In this document: positions 1-7,873 of the stretch, piece by piece
Position numbering within the stretch: position 1 is the first letter of the stretch
How the letters are laid out: every line of letters begins with the position of its first letter
From: Thermanaerothrix sp.
GTDB taxonomy: Bacteria > Synergistota > Synergistia > Synergistales > Synergistaceae
Length of the DNA: 54,971 nucleotides
Assembly: GCA_026417795.1 (NCBI GenBank)
Contig: JAOACP010000005.1
Span: 35,001 to 89,971, forward strand
Direction of reading: 5' to 3'
Made by a program: the position numbers and the translations under genes
Notes under the pieces: generated by a model
What the model was told of the DNA's origin: nothing
The model's input: the letters and a program-made list of their open reading frames with translations, nothing else
Databases searched by the model: none

Positions 1-2160
1 GGTTGCTATTTTTTCCCCAACTGCCTTCGAATCACCAGTAAGCATAACAATATTTCTAACACCTAATGCCTTCAATCCTTTAATCGCATCAGCTGAATCT
101 TCCTTCACTGCGTCAGAGATTACAATATTGCCTGCATATTTCTTGTCTACTGCAACATGTACTATTGTACCCAGAGTCTCAACTTCCTGATATTTAATGT
201 TTTCTTTATTCATCAGTTTGCTATTTCCGACAAGAATCTCTTTACCACCAACTTTAGCTAAAATCCCATGACCTGCAATTTCCTCATAGTCTTCAATTTT
301 AGTGGTATCGACATCTTTGTTATAGACTTTCAAAATGGATAGTGCAATTGGATGACTTGAGTGACTTTCAGCAAATGCTGCATATTCAATCAATTCCTCA
401 TCAGTAAAATCGGCTTGGGGGTTAACATCCACAACCTCAAATATACCTTTAGTTAAAGTACCTGTCTTATCGAAAACAACTGTTTCCACATTGTTCAACG
501 CGTCAAGATAGTTACTGCCTTTTACTAATATACCTCTCTTCGATGCTCCACCAATCCCTCCGAAGAAGCCCAATGGTATTGAAATTACTAACGCACATGG
601 ACAAGATATAACTAAGAACACTAAGGCTCGATATATCCATGTAGAGAAAGTTGCACCGGGGATCACCAATGGAGGTATGATTGCTAAGGCTAATGCTCCA
701 AAGACTACAATCGGAGTATAGAAACGGGCAAATTTTGTTATAAATTTTTCTGTAGGAGCCTTCTTACTGCTGGCATTCTGAACCAGATCCAAAATTTTAG
801 ATACAGTTGAATCACCAAAATCCTTTGTTACCTCTATTGTCAAAACGCCATTTTTATTAATGAATCCGCTCAATGCATCGTCTCCTGGCCCGAGTTCACG
901 AGGAACAGATTCCCCTGTTAACGCTGCAGTGTCAACCATTGAGTTTCCTTCTATAACCTTGCCATCGAGGGGAACTTTTTCTCCTGGTTTAACAATAATG
1001 ATGTCACCTATGTTTACCTCTTCAGGAGATACTTTCCTGATCTCATCGCCAACTTTAAGATTTGCATAGTCAGGACGAATATCCATCAAAGCACGTATTG
1101 ATTTTCTGGAGTGACCTACAGCTATATCCTGAAACAATTCACCTACCAGATAGAACAGCATAACTGCTACACCTTCTGGATACTCTCCAATGAAGAAAGC
1201 ACCAATGGTAGCAATACTCATCAAAAAATGCTCACTGAATACCTGACCGCGGGCAATACCTTTTATTGCTCTTAAGACAACCTCTCCACCAACTATGATA
1301 TAACTAATAATAAACAAGGTAAGCTCAAGCCAATTTTGGAAATTAAAGATGATTCCCACGGCAAATATTGCTCCACCGACCACAAGTCTTATGATTTCTT
1401 TTTTGTTGACACCTTCTTCTTCCTTTTCGTTATTTTCGTTTATTTTGGTCTTGGAGTTATTCTCCTCAAAAATGACCTTTACATCTGGCTCTATTTTCTT
1501 TACTATGCCTTCAATCTTCTCATTTAACTCAGAGCGGTTGACTTTCGGACTTATTTCCAGTGTTAGTTTCTTCGAAACAAAATCTACTGCAGCAAATTCA
1601 ACTCCTTCTAGACCGCTTATTTCTTTTTCCATTTTAGCTGCACAATTCGCGCAGCCAAGTCCTTCAAGCATTACTATGCTTTTGTTCACCTTTTTCTTCT
1701 CTGCATCAACTATTTTAACATCCGGCTCAAGTTTATTTACAATGGATGTTACTTCTCCAAGAATTTTACCAAATTCCTTTTTATCGACCGCTTCAATTGT
1801 CAGCTTCTTAGATACAAAATCAACGGTCGCACTATTTACTCCTTCAAGGCTTTGTGTTTGAGCTTCAATCTTTGCAGCACAATTCGCACAGTCAAGTCCT
1901 TCAAGTATTAATACTTTTTTATTGCTCTTGTTAACGGATTTTTCTTTCACTACCACATCCGGTTCGTGCTTGTGCACTATGGTTTTAACTTGCTGTAATA
2001 TATTCTTATACTCTTGCTCTGATTCAATTTCTAAAGTCAATGTCTTGTTCATGAAGTTCATATAGGCTTTGACTCCATTTAATTTATTAACCTCATCTTC
2101 AATTTTAGCTGCACAATTTGCGCAATCTAAACCTTCTAAAATTACTTCCTTCTTTAACAT
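1..2160 (-). CDS. cadA: Cd/Zn/Pb-type P1B heavy-metal exporting ATPase CadA (C-terminus outside window)
   Basis: Membrane pump that exports soft divalent metals (Cd, Zn, Pb) using ATP. 720 codons are visible from an ATG preceded by AAAGGAGG. Three N-terminal heavy-metal-associated domains repeat about every 80 residues, with CANC motifs near residues 13, 91 and 170. Membrane helices follow, then the metal-site SCPCALV motif near residue 518, the phosphorylation loop DKTGT near 562, a SHPIA motif, and TGDS just before the window edge. The ATP-hinge GDGIND part and the last helices lie outside. CPC plus CxxC HMA domains place it in the CadA/ZntA branch (family knowledge); the exact metal is inferred. 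It starts 13 nt after cadC and is co-transcribed. AT-rich base use differs from the rest of the window, pointing to transfer from a Firmicute-like donor. Confidence 0.93.
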   Translation of the reverse strand, partial: MLKKEVILEGLDCANCAAKIEDEVNKLNGVKAYMNFMNKTLTLEIESEQEYKNILQQVKTIVHKHEPDVVVKEKSVNKSNKKVLILEGLDCANCAAKIEAQTQSLEGVNSATVDFVSKKLTIEAVDKKEFGKILGEVTSIVNKLEPDVKIVDAEKKKVNKSIVMLEGLGCANCAAKMEKEISGLEGVEFAAVDFVSKKLTLEISPKVNRSELNEKIEGIVKKIEPDVKVIFEENNSKTKINENNEKEEEGVNKKEIIRLVVGGAIFAVGIIFNFQNWLELTLFIISYIIVGGEVVLRAIKGIARGQVFSEHFLMSIATIGAFFIGEYPEGVAVMLFYLVGELFQDIAVGHSRKSIRALMDIRPDYANLKVGDEIRKVSPEEVNIGDIIIVKPGEKVPLDGKVIEGNSMVDTAALTGESVPRELGPGDDALSGFINKNGVLTIEVTKDFGDSTVSKILDLVQNASSKKAPTEKFITKFARFYTPIVVFGALALAIIPPLVIPGATFSTWIYRALVFLVISCPCALVISIPLGFFGGIGGASKRGILVKGSNYLDALNNVETVVFDKTGTLTKGIFEVVDVNPQADFTDEELIEYAAFAESHSSHPIALSILKVYNKDVDTTKIEDYEEIAGHGILAKVGGKEILVGNSKLMNKENIKYQEVETLGTIVHVAVDKKYAGNIVISDAVKEDSADAIKGLKALGVRNIVMLTGDSKAVGEKIAT

Positions 2161-2173
2161 TACTGACCCTCCT

Positions 2174-2548
2174 TTACTTACTTTCTTCTGAAATATGAAT
2201 TAATCCCTGGTCAAATATTTGCTTTACATGTTCATCTTCAAGAGAGTAGAATACAATCTTTCCTTCTCTTCTGCTCTTTACTAGTCCAGCCTGCTTTAAG
2301 ACTCTTAGCTGATGTGAAATTGCTGATTGGGTCATATTTAATAAGAATGCAATATCGCAAACGCACATCTCTGATTCATCTAATGCCCAGAGTATCTTAA
2401 TTCTTGTTGAATCTCCAAAAACTTTAAATAGTTCTGCTAGATCATATAGAGTTTCTTCTTGAGGCATTTTTTCTCGCACTTTATTTACAATTTCCTCATG
2501 TATTACATCAGAGTCGCATCTTTCAATTGGTTGAATTTTTTTTGCCAT
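2174..2548 (-). CDS. cadC: CadC/SmtB-type ArsR-family metal-sensing repressor
   Basis: 124-aa winged-helix repressor that should release DNA on binding Cd, Zn or Pb. The winged helix spans about residues 35-100. Candidate ligands for the CadC alpha-3N site are visible: Cys11 near the N-terminus and Cys62/Cys64 in the CVCD motif. The alpha-5 site pattern D-x-H-x10-H-x2-E is also complete (Asp105, His107, His118, Glu121). Both metal sites of the CadC class are therefore plausible. The ATG has a good AGGAGGT ribosome site. First gene of a cadC-cadA operon whose promoter and operator-like repeats lie just upstream. The gene is AT-rich like cadA. Confidence 0.92.
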   Translation of the reverse strand: MAKKIQPIERCDSDVIHEEIVNKVREKMPQEETLYDLAELFKVFGDSTRIKILWALDESEMCVCDIAFLLNMTQSAISHQLRVLKQAGLVKSRREGKIVFYSLEDEHVKQIFDQGLIHISEESK

Positions 2549-2579
2549 ATTTATATCACCTCCTTATCATTCAATTGAA

Positions 2580-2659
2580 CACTTGAATAAGCTTTCATAT
2601 GTATTATAAACCTCAATTCTCCGTTTGTCAATAAAAACATATGAGTAATTGTTCAAGTG
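2580..2659. promoter_or_regulatory. Pair of inverted operator-like repeats flanking the cad promoter
   Basis: The 22-bp segment 2580-2601 and the reverse complement of 2638-2659 match at about 16 of 22 positions, including the outer CACTTGA/TCAAGTG and inner CATATG blocks. One copy covers the transcription start side and the other lies just upstream of -35, bracketing the promoter. TCAA-rich inverted repeats are typical ArsR/CadC operators, so these are the likely CadC binding sites. Function is inferred from position and symmetry. Confidence 0.6.
2603..2631 (-). promoter_or_regulatory. Consensus sigma-70 promoter of cadC-cadA
   Basis: On the minus strand TTGACA (2631-2626) and TATAAT (2608-2603) are separated by exactly 17 bp, a perfect consensus. 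Such a strong promoter suits a gene kept silent by a repressor. It lies between the two operator-like repeats and about 55 nt upstream of the cadC start. Confidence 0.85.
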
Positions 2660-2678
2660 TGTTTATCTTTTAGCTTTA

Positions 2679-2775
2679 CGGTCAAGACCGCCACCTCTAA
2701 GCGCAGCGTAGGTGGGTTTTAATCAGGTGGAGTAGACTCTCCATCTGATTCCCCGATGTTTCAGCTTGCTGAAAC
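2679..2775. other. Non-coding stretch with four consecutive hairpins (candidate structured RNA or transposon end)
   Basis: Four inverted repeats follow one another: 2679-2683/2686-2690 (5 bp), 2691-2696/2710-2715 (6 bp), 2722-2732/2739-2749 (11 bp including one G.U if read on the plus strand) and 2758-2765/2768-2775 (8 bp). No open reading frame is present. The wobble in the third stem pairs only in plus-strand RNA, favouring a plus-strand transcript. Series of small hairpins like this occur at ends of IS200/IS605-type elements and in their associated RNAs. No transposase is seen here, so the identity is open. Confidence 0.5.
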
Positions 2776-2809
2776 GAGTTCACTTATTAGATTATCCCTA
2801 AGTATAAAT

Positions 2810-2854
2810 AGAAAAGAACCGCCCATCAAGAAGTATTTCTCCTCAATCGGCGGT
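2810..2854 (-). terminator. Rho-independent terminator after the recombinase remnants
   Basis: Minus-strand RNA folds as a 6-bp GC stem (2849-2854 with 2818-2823), then a further 9 pairs including G.U wobbles around a 5-nt loop, followed by a U-rich run (TTCTTTTC). The wobble pairs work only on the minus strand, supporting that direction. It closes the recombinase fragment ending at 2865. Confidence 0.7.
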
Positions 2855-2864
2855 CAAGTTCATT

Positions 2865-3094
2865 TTAAATTAATACATCAATCTCTACTCCAAACTTAAA
2901 CTCAACGGTCAGCTTATTATCAAATACCGTAACTTTTTCAATAAGCCGCCTTACCAGTTGCTCATCATATTCCTCCAGCTCATAGGACTGTTCATTCAAG
3001 AAGTCTGTCATTTCAGCTATTCGCTGCTTCTTCCTTCACGCTCTGCATTTTTAACCAGCGCATTTTGCTTCTGCTCCCGCAATCGGTAATCCAA
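2865..3094 (-). pseudogene. Large serine recombinase, C-terminal remnant 1
   Basis: The minus strand reads as the C-terminal end of a large serine recombinase of the transposon/ICE type. The last 40 or so residues (LVRRLIEKVTVF...VEFKFGVEI) closely parallel the end of the neighbouring remnant at 3165-3720. The upstream part (DYRLREQKQNAL...) is in another frame, so there is at least one frameshift near 3035. No catalytic N-terminal domain is present. It is a decayed relic of the element that brought in the cad genes. Confidence 0.75.
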
Positions 3095-3164
3095 TTATGT
3101 CTCCTGTAGTTATTTATAATAGTATAAGTACTCTTCCCCTACTGGCGGCTATCTTAATACGAGC

Positions 3165-3719
3165 TTATAGGTTTACTTCTATTTCTAACCCCGACTTAAA
3201 CTCTACCACTAACCTGTCATCATATACAATTGCTTTTTCAACTAGTTTTCTAACCAGTTTATCATCAAATTCCGTAATACCACCGGTTTGCATATTAAGA
3301 AAGTCCGTCATCTCAGCGATCCGATCCCGCTTATCTTGACGGAGAGCGTTTCTTGAAAGGGTTTCTTGCCTTAAGTCCCGTAAGCGGTAAATCTCATTGA
3401 CAATATTATCATATGCTTCCTTTGAATTTGCCAATTGGATCAACTCGGCTTGAAGCTCTTCCAGCCTTTTATCAATATCTGCCGTACTCTCGTCCAAATC
3501 CTCGTTTAATACGGTTTCAATATTCTTTTTCAGTATGGCCAGGAAAGAGTTTTTCCCGCTGACGGCTATATTGATAGCTTCTACAATCTTCTCTTTGAGA
3601 GTATCTTCAAGTATAGTGGAAGCGGTACAAAACAAACCGGTGTTTTCCAATCTGCTGACGCATCTCCAAACGATGGATTTTTTCCCTCGGTTATTCCAAT
3701 GAACCCTGCGGAATATCTC
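3165..3719 (-). pseudogene. Large serine recombinase, C-terminal remnant 2
   Basis: An uninterrupted frame gives about 180 residues of a large serine recombinase C-terminus. It begins at FRRVHWNNRGKKS with a zinc-ribbon-like WRC...GLFC segment, then a coiled-coil (about residues 75-125) and the closing LVRKLVEKAIVYDDRLVVEFKSGLEIEV-type end. The resolvase domain with the catalytic serine is missing. The frame has no start at its 5' end, because it is fused to the truncated rlmD at about 3718. The internal ATG at 3650 is probably not a real start. Homology to remnant 1 suggests tandem recombinases, as in clostridial integrative elements, later trimmed by deletion. Confidence 0.8.
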
Positions 3720-4743
3720 ATGACACAGTTACCCGGTGCCCACTTTGGGCTAACAGACATGTAAGAGATCCAACCCCACAATACAGCTCCAACACATGAT
3801 CCGCACCAATTGAAGCCACTAAATCCCTTACGTAGTGGAACATGGCTTCCGCCTGAGATGTGTTAACCTGGAAAAAGGATGTGACATCATATTGAAGGGT
3901 CAAATCTCCCAAAACATCCCTGACCTTGCTCTGGCCCTGCCCCCACACAAAAGAACCGTCCCATACAAAGTTTACATCCGATCGATTCCTGAAGACCGAT
4001 AGACCGGCCACACCTATACCCTTCATTAAACCCCACAAGCGCTCCACTTCAGCCCTAGCAGATCCACGGGGTTTATCCCGCATCACCAAGCTCAAAAGCA
4101 CATCCTCGGTCCTCTCCCCGGACCTAATTACCAACTCCCTAAGAAGCCCAGAAGGATTCATCCCTTCCCCGTAAGGGGGCAATATACCTTTGGAAATGCG
4201 AGGCATCAAAAAATCCATAGCTCCCCTTAAAACGGTGTTCACCGTATCGGACATTACCGGGCAATCCATCTTGAGGGGAACCACCCTATGGGAAAGGGGT
4301 TCATAAAAACCTATTACGCCACCGGCACCCTGACGTCTAACCGGGACAATGGCCTTGTTGCGATAGCCAAACTGCTTAGGGCTTCCCTGGCAATCCATCA
4401 GCATTTCGCTTGAAAGGCCACCTATGCGCCTTAACGCATCACTTACGATCCCAGTCTTTACCTCAAGCTGCGCCTTATATGAGACGTGTTGAAGCTGGCA
4501 ACCTCCGCAACGGCCAAAAATGGGGCACAATGGTTCCACTCTTGAACCAGAAGGGGTCAATACCTCCAACAGCCTAGCCCTTGCATAGGTCTTTTTTACG
4601 ACGCTTATCGCCACCTTCACCGTCTCGCCGGGCAAGCTTCGAGGCACGAAAACAACAAAATCACCCAGCCTCGCCACCCCGTCTCCGGCGCTGCTAACAG
4701 AAGAAACCGATAAATCCAAAACATCACCAGGTTTTACCAACAC
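3718..4743 (-). pseudogene. rlmD: RlmD/TrmA-family rRNA uracil-C5 methyltransferase, 3' end lost
   Basis: Family members methylate uracil in 23S rRNA using SAM and an iron-sulfur cluster. Visible are an N-terminal TRAM domain (VKPGDVL... to about residue 60), the CxxxxxCGGC cluster ligands with a fourth Cys in LKMDCPV, and SAM motif I (ELYCGVGSL). The frame then stops after HRVTVS, where recombinase sequence begins. About 100 residues of the methyltransferase domain are missing, including the catalytic Cys and general base, so the product should be inactive. GTG at 4743 is chosen because GGGAG lies 5 nt upstream; TTG at 4740 is also possible. Base composition matches the host genome, not the insert. 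Confidence 0.88.
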
Positions 4744-4825
4744 ACCATCTCCCGCCACAAAAATAAATATCGTGCTCCATTACAACAAAACACCATATCA
4801 CAGCTTGGATAACTTGAGAGCACAT

Positions 4826-4862
4826 CAAAAAATCCGGGAATCCACACAAATAGGATCCCCGG
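4826..4862 (-). terminator. Terminator of the korDABC operon
   Basis: A 10-bp stem (4853-4862 with 4834-4843, one G.U) with a 9-nt loop is followed on the minus strand by ATTTTTTG. It lies about 90 nt past the korC stop. The rest of the 4744-4953 spacer shows nothing else clear. Confidence 0.8.
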
Positions 4863-4953
4863 ACAAAGACGCCACAGATTGCACAAGCGAAGCAAACCCA
4901 GAGGCGTTAACAGAGGAACGATAGATTCCCCCTCCCCCTAGGGATATGCCAAG

Positions 4954-5511
4954 CTACTTTTTGATCTTCATCATCTCATATCCCGCATCAAAGGCCTTGG
5001 CGTTTAGCTCCTCCGTACCCTTAGGAACCCTGTTTAGTATGGCCTTCTTTATGGACTCCGGGTTCATGATACCCTTCAACTCTAAGGCCCTAGCCAAAGC
5101 CCCAAGGGCCACCATGTTAGTGACAATCTCCCTTCCCAGCTCTTCCCTGGCGGTCCTGACTATTGGAAGTGGGTATATCTCCGCATCCAGATTGGGGAGA
5201 TCAGTAACGAAGAAGTCATCAACTATTACCAACCCACCGGGTTTCGTATCCCCGCTGTACTCGTCACAGGCCTTCTGAGTAAGGATAACCTGAAGATCCG
5301 GCACACTGGCCTTGGGGTAGTCTATCTCGCTCCTAGATATTACCACCTCTGACTTGGAGGCCCCGCCTCTGGCCTCGGGCCCATAGGACTGGGTCTGAAC
5401 CGAGTAAAGCCCCTCCTCCATAAGGGCAGCAGCCTCACCCACTATCACCGCCGCCAAGATAATCCCCTGGCCGCCGGACCCAGCCAAGCGAATCTCAAAA
5501 CGATCGCTCAT
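4954..5511 (-). CDS. korC: 2-oxoacid:ferredoxin oxidoreductase, gamma subunit
   Basis: 185 aa, the usual length of the gamma subunit. The N-terminal GSGGQG loop (about residues 12-17) and the QSYGPEARGG segment are family hallmarks. With KorA, KorB and KorD it forms an enzyme that decarboxylates a 2-oxoacid to an acyl-CoA, with electrons going to ferredoxin. Last gene of the operon; it starts 6 nt after korB. The order korD-A-B-C matches oorDABC-type 2-oxoglutarate oxidoreductases. A 2-oxoisovalerate-type substrate cannot be excluded from sequence alone. Cytoplasmic. Confidence 0.92.
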   Translation of the reverse strand: MSDRFEIRLAGSGGQGIILAAVIVGEAAALMEEGLYSVQTQSYGPEARGGASKSEVVISRSEIDYPKASVPDLQVILTQKACDEYSGDTKPGGLVIVDDFFVTDLPNLDAEIYPLPIVRTAREELGREIVTNMVALGALARALELKGIMNPESIKKAILNRVPKGTEELNAKAFDAGYEMMKIKK

Positions 5512-5517
5512 ATCCGA

Positions 5518-6333
5518 CTACCCCCTTACCCGCTCTATGAGCTTCTGGTACTTCTTGGTGTACTCCTCCCCTTCGGCGCTGAAGAGCTCGCCTATAACTA
5601 TCTTGCCCTCCAACTCCTCCGGAGACATGGAATCTGCTTTTGCCTTCATAACGCTGTGATCCTTGAAGAAATTGAAGTTGTCGATGGGGCGGCTCCTCTT
5701 ATTCTTGCGGCCGAACTGGGTATGGCAGTGGGTGACCACCTCAACCACGGAAAAGCCGTCGTTCTGTATGGCCTTCTTTATGAGGGTCTCGCAAAGTTGC
5801 GGCTGGGCTATGGTAGCCCTGGCTACAAACGTGGCGCCAGCCCCTATGGCCAACTTGCAAAGATCAAAGGAAGGATCCACTGCCCCATAAGGGGTGGTGG
5901 ATGCAAAGGCACCTTCCGGAGTGGTTGGGGAAGCCTGACCTCCAGTCATTCCGTAAATGTTATTGTTCATGACAATGGCAGTTATGCCTATATTCCTGCG
6001 GCAGGCGTGGATAAAGTGATTTCCCCCTATGGCCGAACAGTCGCCATCCCCCATCACGTTAACCACCGTCAACTCCGGGTTAGCCAGCTTGACACCGGTG
6101 GCAAAGCTCAAAGAGCGCCCATGGGTGGTATGAAGGGTACAGGCGTTGACATAGCCGGGAAGCCGGCTGGAACAACCTATACCAGAAGAAATAACCGTCT
6201 TAGTTGGATCCTTGTCCAAATCAGAAAGGGCCCGCAACAGGGCATGCATAACTATCCCGTGGCCACAGCCGGGGCACCAGATGTGGGGCATGAATTGACT
6301 GCGGATCCACTTCATAACATCTTCCCGCGGCAT
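5518..6333 (-). CDS. korB: 2-oxoacid:ferredoxin oxidoreductase, beta (thiamine diphosphate) subunit
   Basis: 271 aa from the ATG at 6333, which has AGGAGG 9 nt upstream; the longer frame to 6351 overlaps korA and is less likely. The subunit carries the thiamine diphosphate site: WCPGCGHG near the N-terminus, the GDGDC...NNNIYG magnesium/diphosphate motif in the middle, and the TGGQ.SPTTP stretch. It starts 1 nt after the korA stop, so it is translationally coupled. This is the catalytic core of the ferredoxin-dependent 2-oxoacid oxidation in this operon. Confidence 0.93.
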   Translation of the reverse strand: MPREDVMKWIRSQFMPHIWCPGCGHGIVMHALLRALSDLDKDPTKTVISSGIGCSSRLPGYVNACTLHTTHGRSLSFATGVKLANPELTVVNVMGDGDCSAIGGNHFIHACRRNIGITAIVMNNNIYGMTGGQASPTTPEGAFASTTPYGAVDPSFDLCKLAIGAGATFVARATIAQPQLCETLIKKAIQNDGFSVVEVVTHCHTQFGRKNKRSRPIDNFNFFKDHSVMKAKADSMSPEELEGKIVIGELFSAEGEEYTKKYQKLIERVRG

Positions 6334-6334
6334 A

Positions 6335-7459
6335 CTACGCCACCTCCTCAACGGCGGCCATTATCTGGGCCGGCTTAAAGAGCTCACCATTTATGAGGGT
6401 CTTTGATATTACCTCCGCATACCTACCCATTACCCTCTCGACCTCAAGGACCATCTGTCCTGCGTTAAGCTCAGGAACGATAACCTTCTTCACATGGGAA
6501 GCAAGTTCCCTCAGCTCCTTATCGGGAAAGGGCCATATGGTTATGGGCCTAAAATGTCCAACCTTTATCCCCCTGGACCTAAGTTCCCTTACGGCCCTCA
6601 ATGCCGAGCGACTGACGCAGCCGTAAGAAAGGACCAAGACCTCGGCATCATCAAGCCCCTCATGGGAGTAAGAAACTATCTGGTCCCTAAAACGATCAAC
6701 CTTACGGATTATCCTGGTGGCCTTCCTGTCTATATCACTCGCGTTATTAGTGGGAAACCCCCAATCGTTGCTGGTAAGGCCAGTAACGTGCCAGCGATAA
6801 CCATCTCCAAAGGCCGCCATGGGAGGCACGTCGTCATCGTCGGGCCTGTAGGGGACGAACTGGTCGGGAGATACGCTAGGGCGCTTCCTTTCGATGGTAT
6901 CAACCTTATCAGGGACCACTATCTTCTCCCTCATGTGCCCCACAACCTCATCGGTCATTATAAGAACCGGCTGACGGAACCGCTCCGCCATGTTAAAAGC
7001 GGTCACGGTAAGGTCAAAGCTCTCCTGAACAGAAGATGGTGCATAGGCTATGGTACCGTGATCCCCATGGGTCCCCCAGCGGGCCTGCATCACGTCCGCC
7101 TGGGACACCTTGGTAGGAAGGCCGGTGGAGGGACCTCCGCGCATAACATCAACCACCACAAGCGGAACCTCCGCCATATAGGCATAACCCAAGTTCTCCT
7201 GTTTAAGCGAGAAACCAGGGCCAGATGTGGCCGTCATGGCCTTAACACCGGTCAGAGCAGCTCCTATGGAAGCCGCTATCCCGGCTATCTCGTCCTCCAT
7301 CTGGATGAACTTGCCACCCCTCAAGGGCAACTCCTCCGCCATCACCTCCGCTATTTCCGTGGAGGGGGTTATGGGATATCCACCAAAGAAGCGGCACCCT
7401 GCGGCTATACCGCCCATGGCTATAGCCTTGTTACCCTGCCAAAACTCGACCCTAGGCAT
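6335..7459 (-). CDS. korA: 2-oxoacid:ferredoxin oxidoreductase, alpha subunit
   Basis: 374 aa. The pyrimidine-binding and transketolase C-terminal-like domains of the POR/KOR alpha subunit are recognised from FFGGYPITPSTE near the N-terminus, TATSGPGFSL around residue 80 and MRGGPSTGLPT around 110. ATG at 7459 is taken as start, with AAGGAG about 10 nt upstream. A GTG 9 nt further up sits inside that ribosome site. It overlaps the end of korD by 8 nt. The protein pairs with KorB to form the substrate pocket. Confidence 0.93.
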   Translation of the reverse strand: MPRVEFWQGNKAIAMGGIAAGCRFFGGYPITPSTEIAEVMAEELPLRGGKFIQMEDEIAGIAASIGAALTGVKAMTATSGPGFSLKQENLGYAYMAEVPLVVVDVMRGGPSTGLPTKVSQADVMQARWGTHGDHGTIAYAPSSVQESFDLTVTAFNMAERFRQPVLIMTDEVVGHMREKIVVPDKVDTIERKRPSVSPDQFVPYRPDDDDVPPMAAFGDGYRWHVTGLTSNDWGFPTNNASDIDRKATRIIRKVDRFRDQIVSYSHEGLDDAEVLVLSYGCVSRSALRAVRELRSRGIKVGHFRPITIWPFPDKELRELASHVKKVIVPELNAGQMVLEVERVMGRYAEVISKTLINGELFKPAQIMAAVEEVA

Positions 7460-7754
7460 TCTCCTCACGCTCCTTCACGGTGATGGCGAAGTCCGGGCAG
7501 ACGTTATCACACTGACGACACCCTATGCAGTCATCTTGACGGGCCGCCTCGCACTTAACCCTGCTGTCCAGCTCAAGGACCTTTTTGGGGCATATGGCGA
7601 TGCAAAGCCCACACCCCTTGCACCACTTCTTATTTACCAGGACGGAGAACTTCTTGGCCAAACGCTCCACCTTCCTTCCCTTGACATGTAAACCCTCGCT
7701 GACGCTGCCCATGACTTCGTTAATTATGCCAGCCGCCACGACGGGTTGCAACAA
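7452..7754 (-). CDS. korD: 2-oxoacid:ferredoxin oxidoreductase, delta (2x[4Fe-4S]) subunit
   Basis: Ferredoxin-like subunit with two tetranuclear cluster motifs, CKGCGLCIAICP and CIGCRQCDNVCP, which carries electrons out of KorAB. First gene of the operon. The frame to 7754 (TTG) gives 100 aa, longer than the usual 75-80. Alternative starts (ATG at 7712 or downstream GTG/TTG codons) also lack a clear ribosome site, so the start is uncertain. The extra N-terminal residues before KKFSVLVNKKW may be untranslated leader. Confidence 0.85.
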   Translation of the reverse strand: MLQPVVAAGIINEVMGSVSEGLHVKGRKVERLAKKFSVLVNKKWCKGCGLCIAICPKKVLELDSRVKCEAARQDDCIGCRQCDNVCPDFAITVKEREENA

Positions 7755-7819
7755 AAAAAAGGTGTTTATATGTTGAATCTACTGATCCAAAATAGACAAT
7801 TCAAAAATTTTACCCCACA

Positions 7820-7846
7820 TCAAAAGAGGGGGGATTGCTCCCCCCT
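7820..7846 (-). terminator. Terminator of the dehydrogenase operon
   Basis: Perfect 8-bp stem (7839-7846 with 7827-7834) with a TTGC tetraloop, followed on the minus strand by CTTTTG. It lies 28 nt past the last gene of the five-gene dehydrogenase operon and before the korD promoter region. Confidence 0.8.
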
Positions 7847-7873
7847 AGCCATCAACTAAATTAAATGGGAAAG

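Noticed and set aside
3718-3723. TGA at the end of truncated rlmD as a selenocysteine codon, since selC is present
   Set aside because: Sequence after the TGA is recombinase-derived in another frame and no SECIS-like stem follows in the rlmD frame. A plain truncation is simpler.
3581-3781. A 66-codon minus-strand frame spanning the rlmD-recombinase junction
   Set aside because: It reads neither gene in its true frame and is produced by the fusion point.
6494-7483. A 329-codon plus-strand frame antisense to korA
   Set aside because: A GC-rich codon shadow of a well-supported minus-strand gene, with no domain and no ribosome site.
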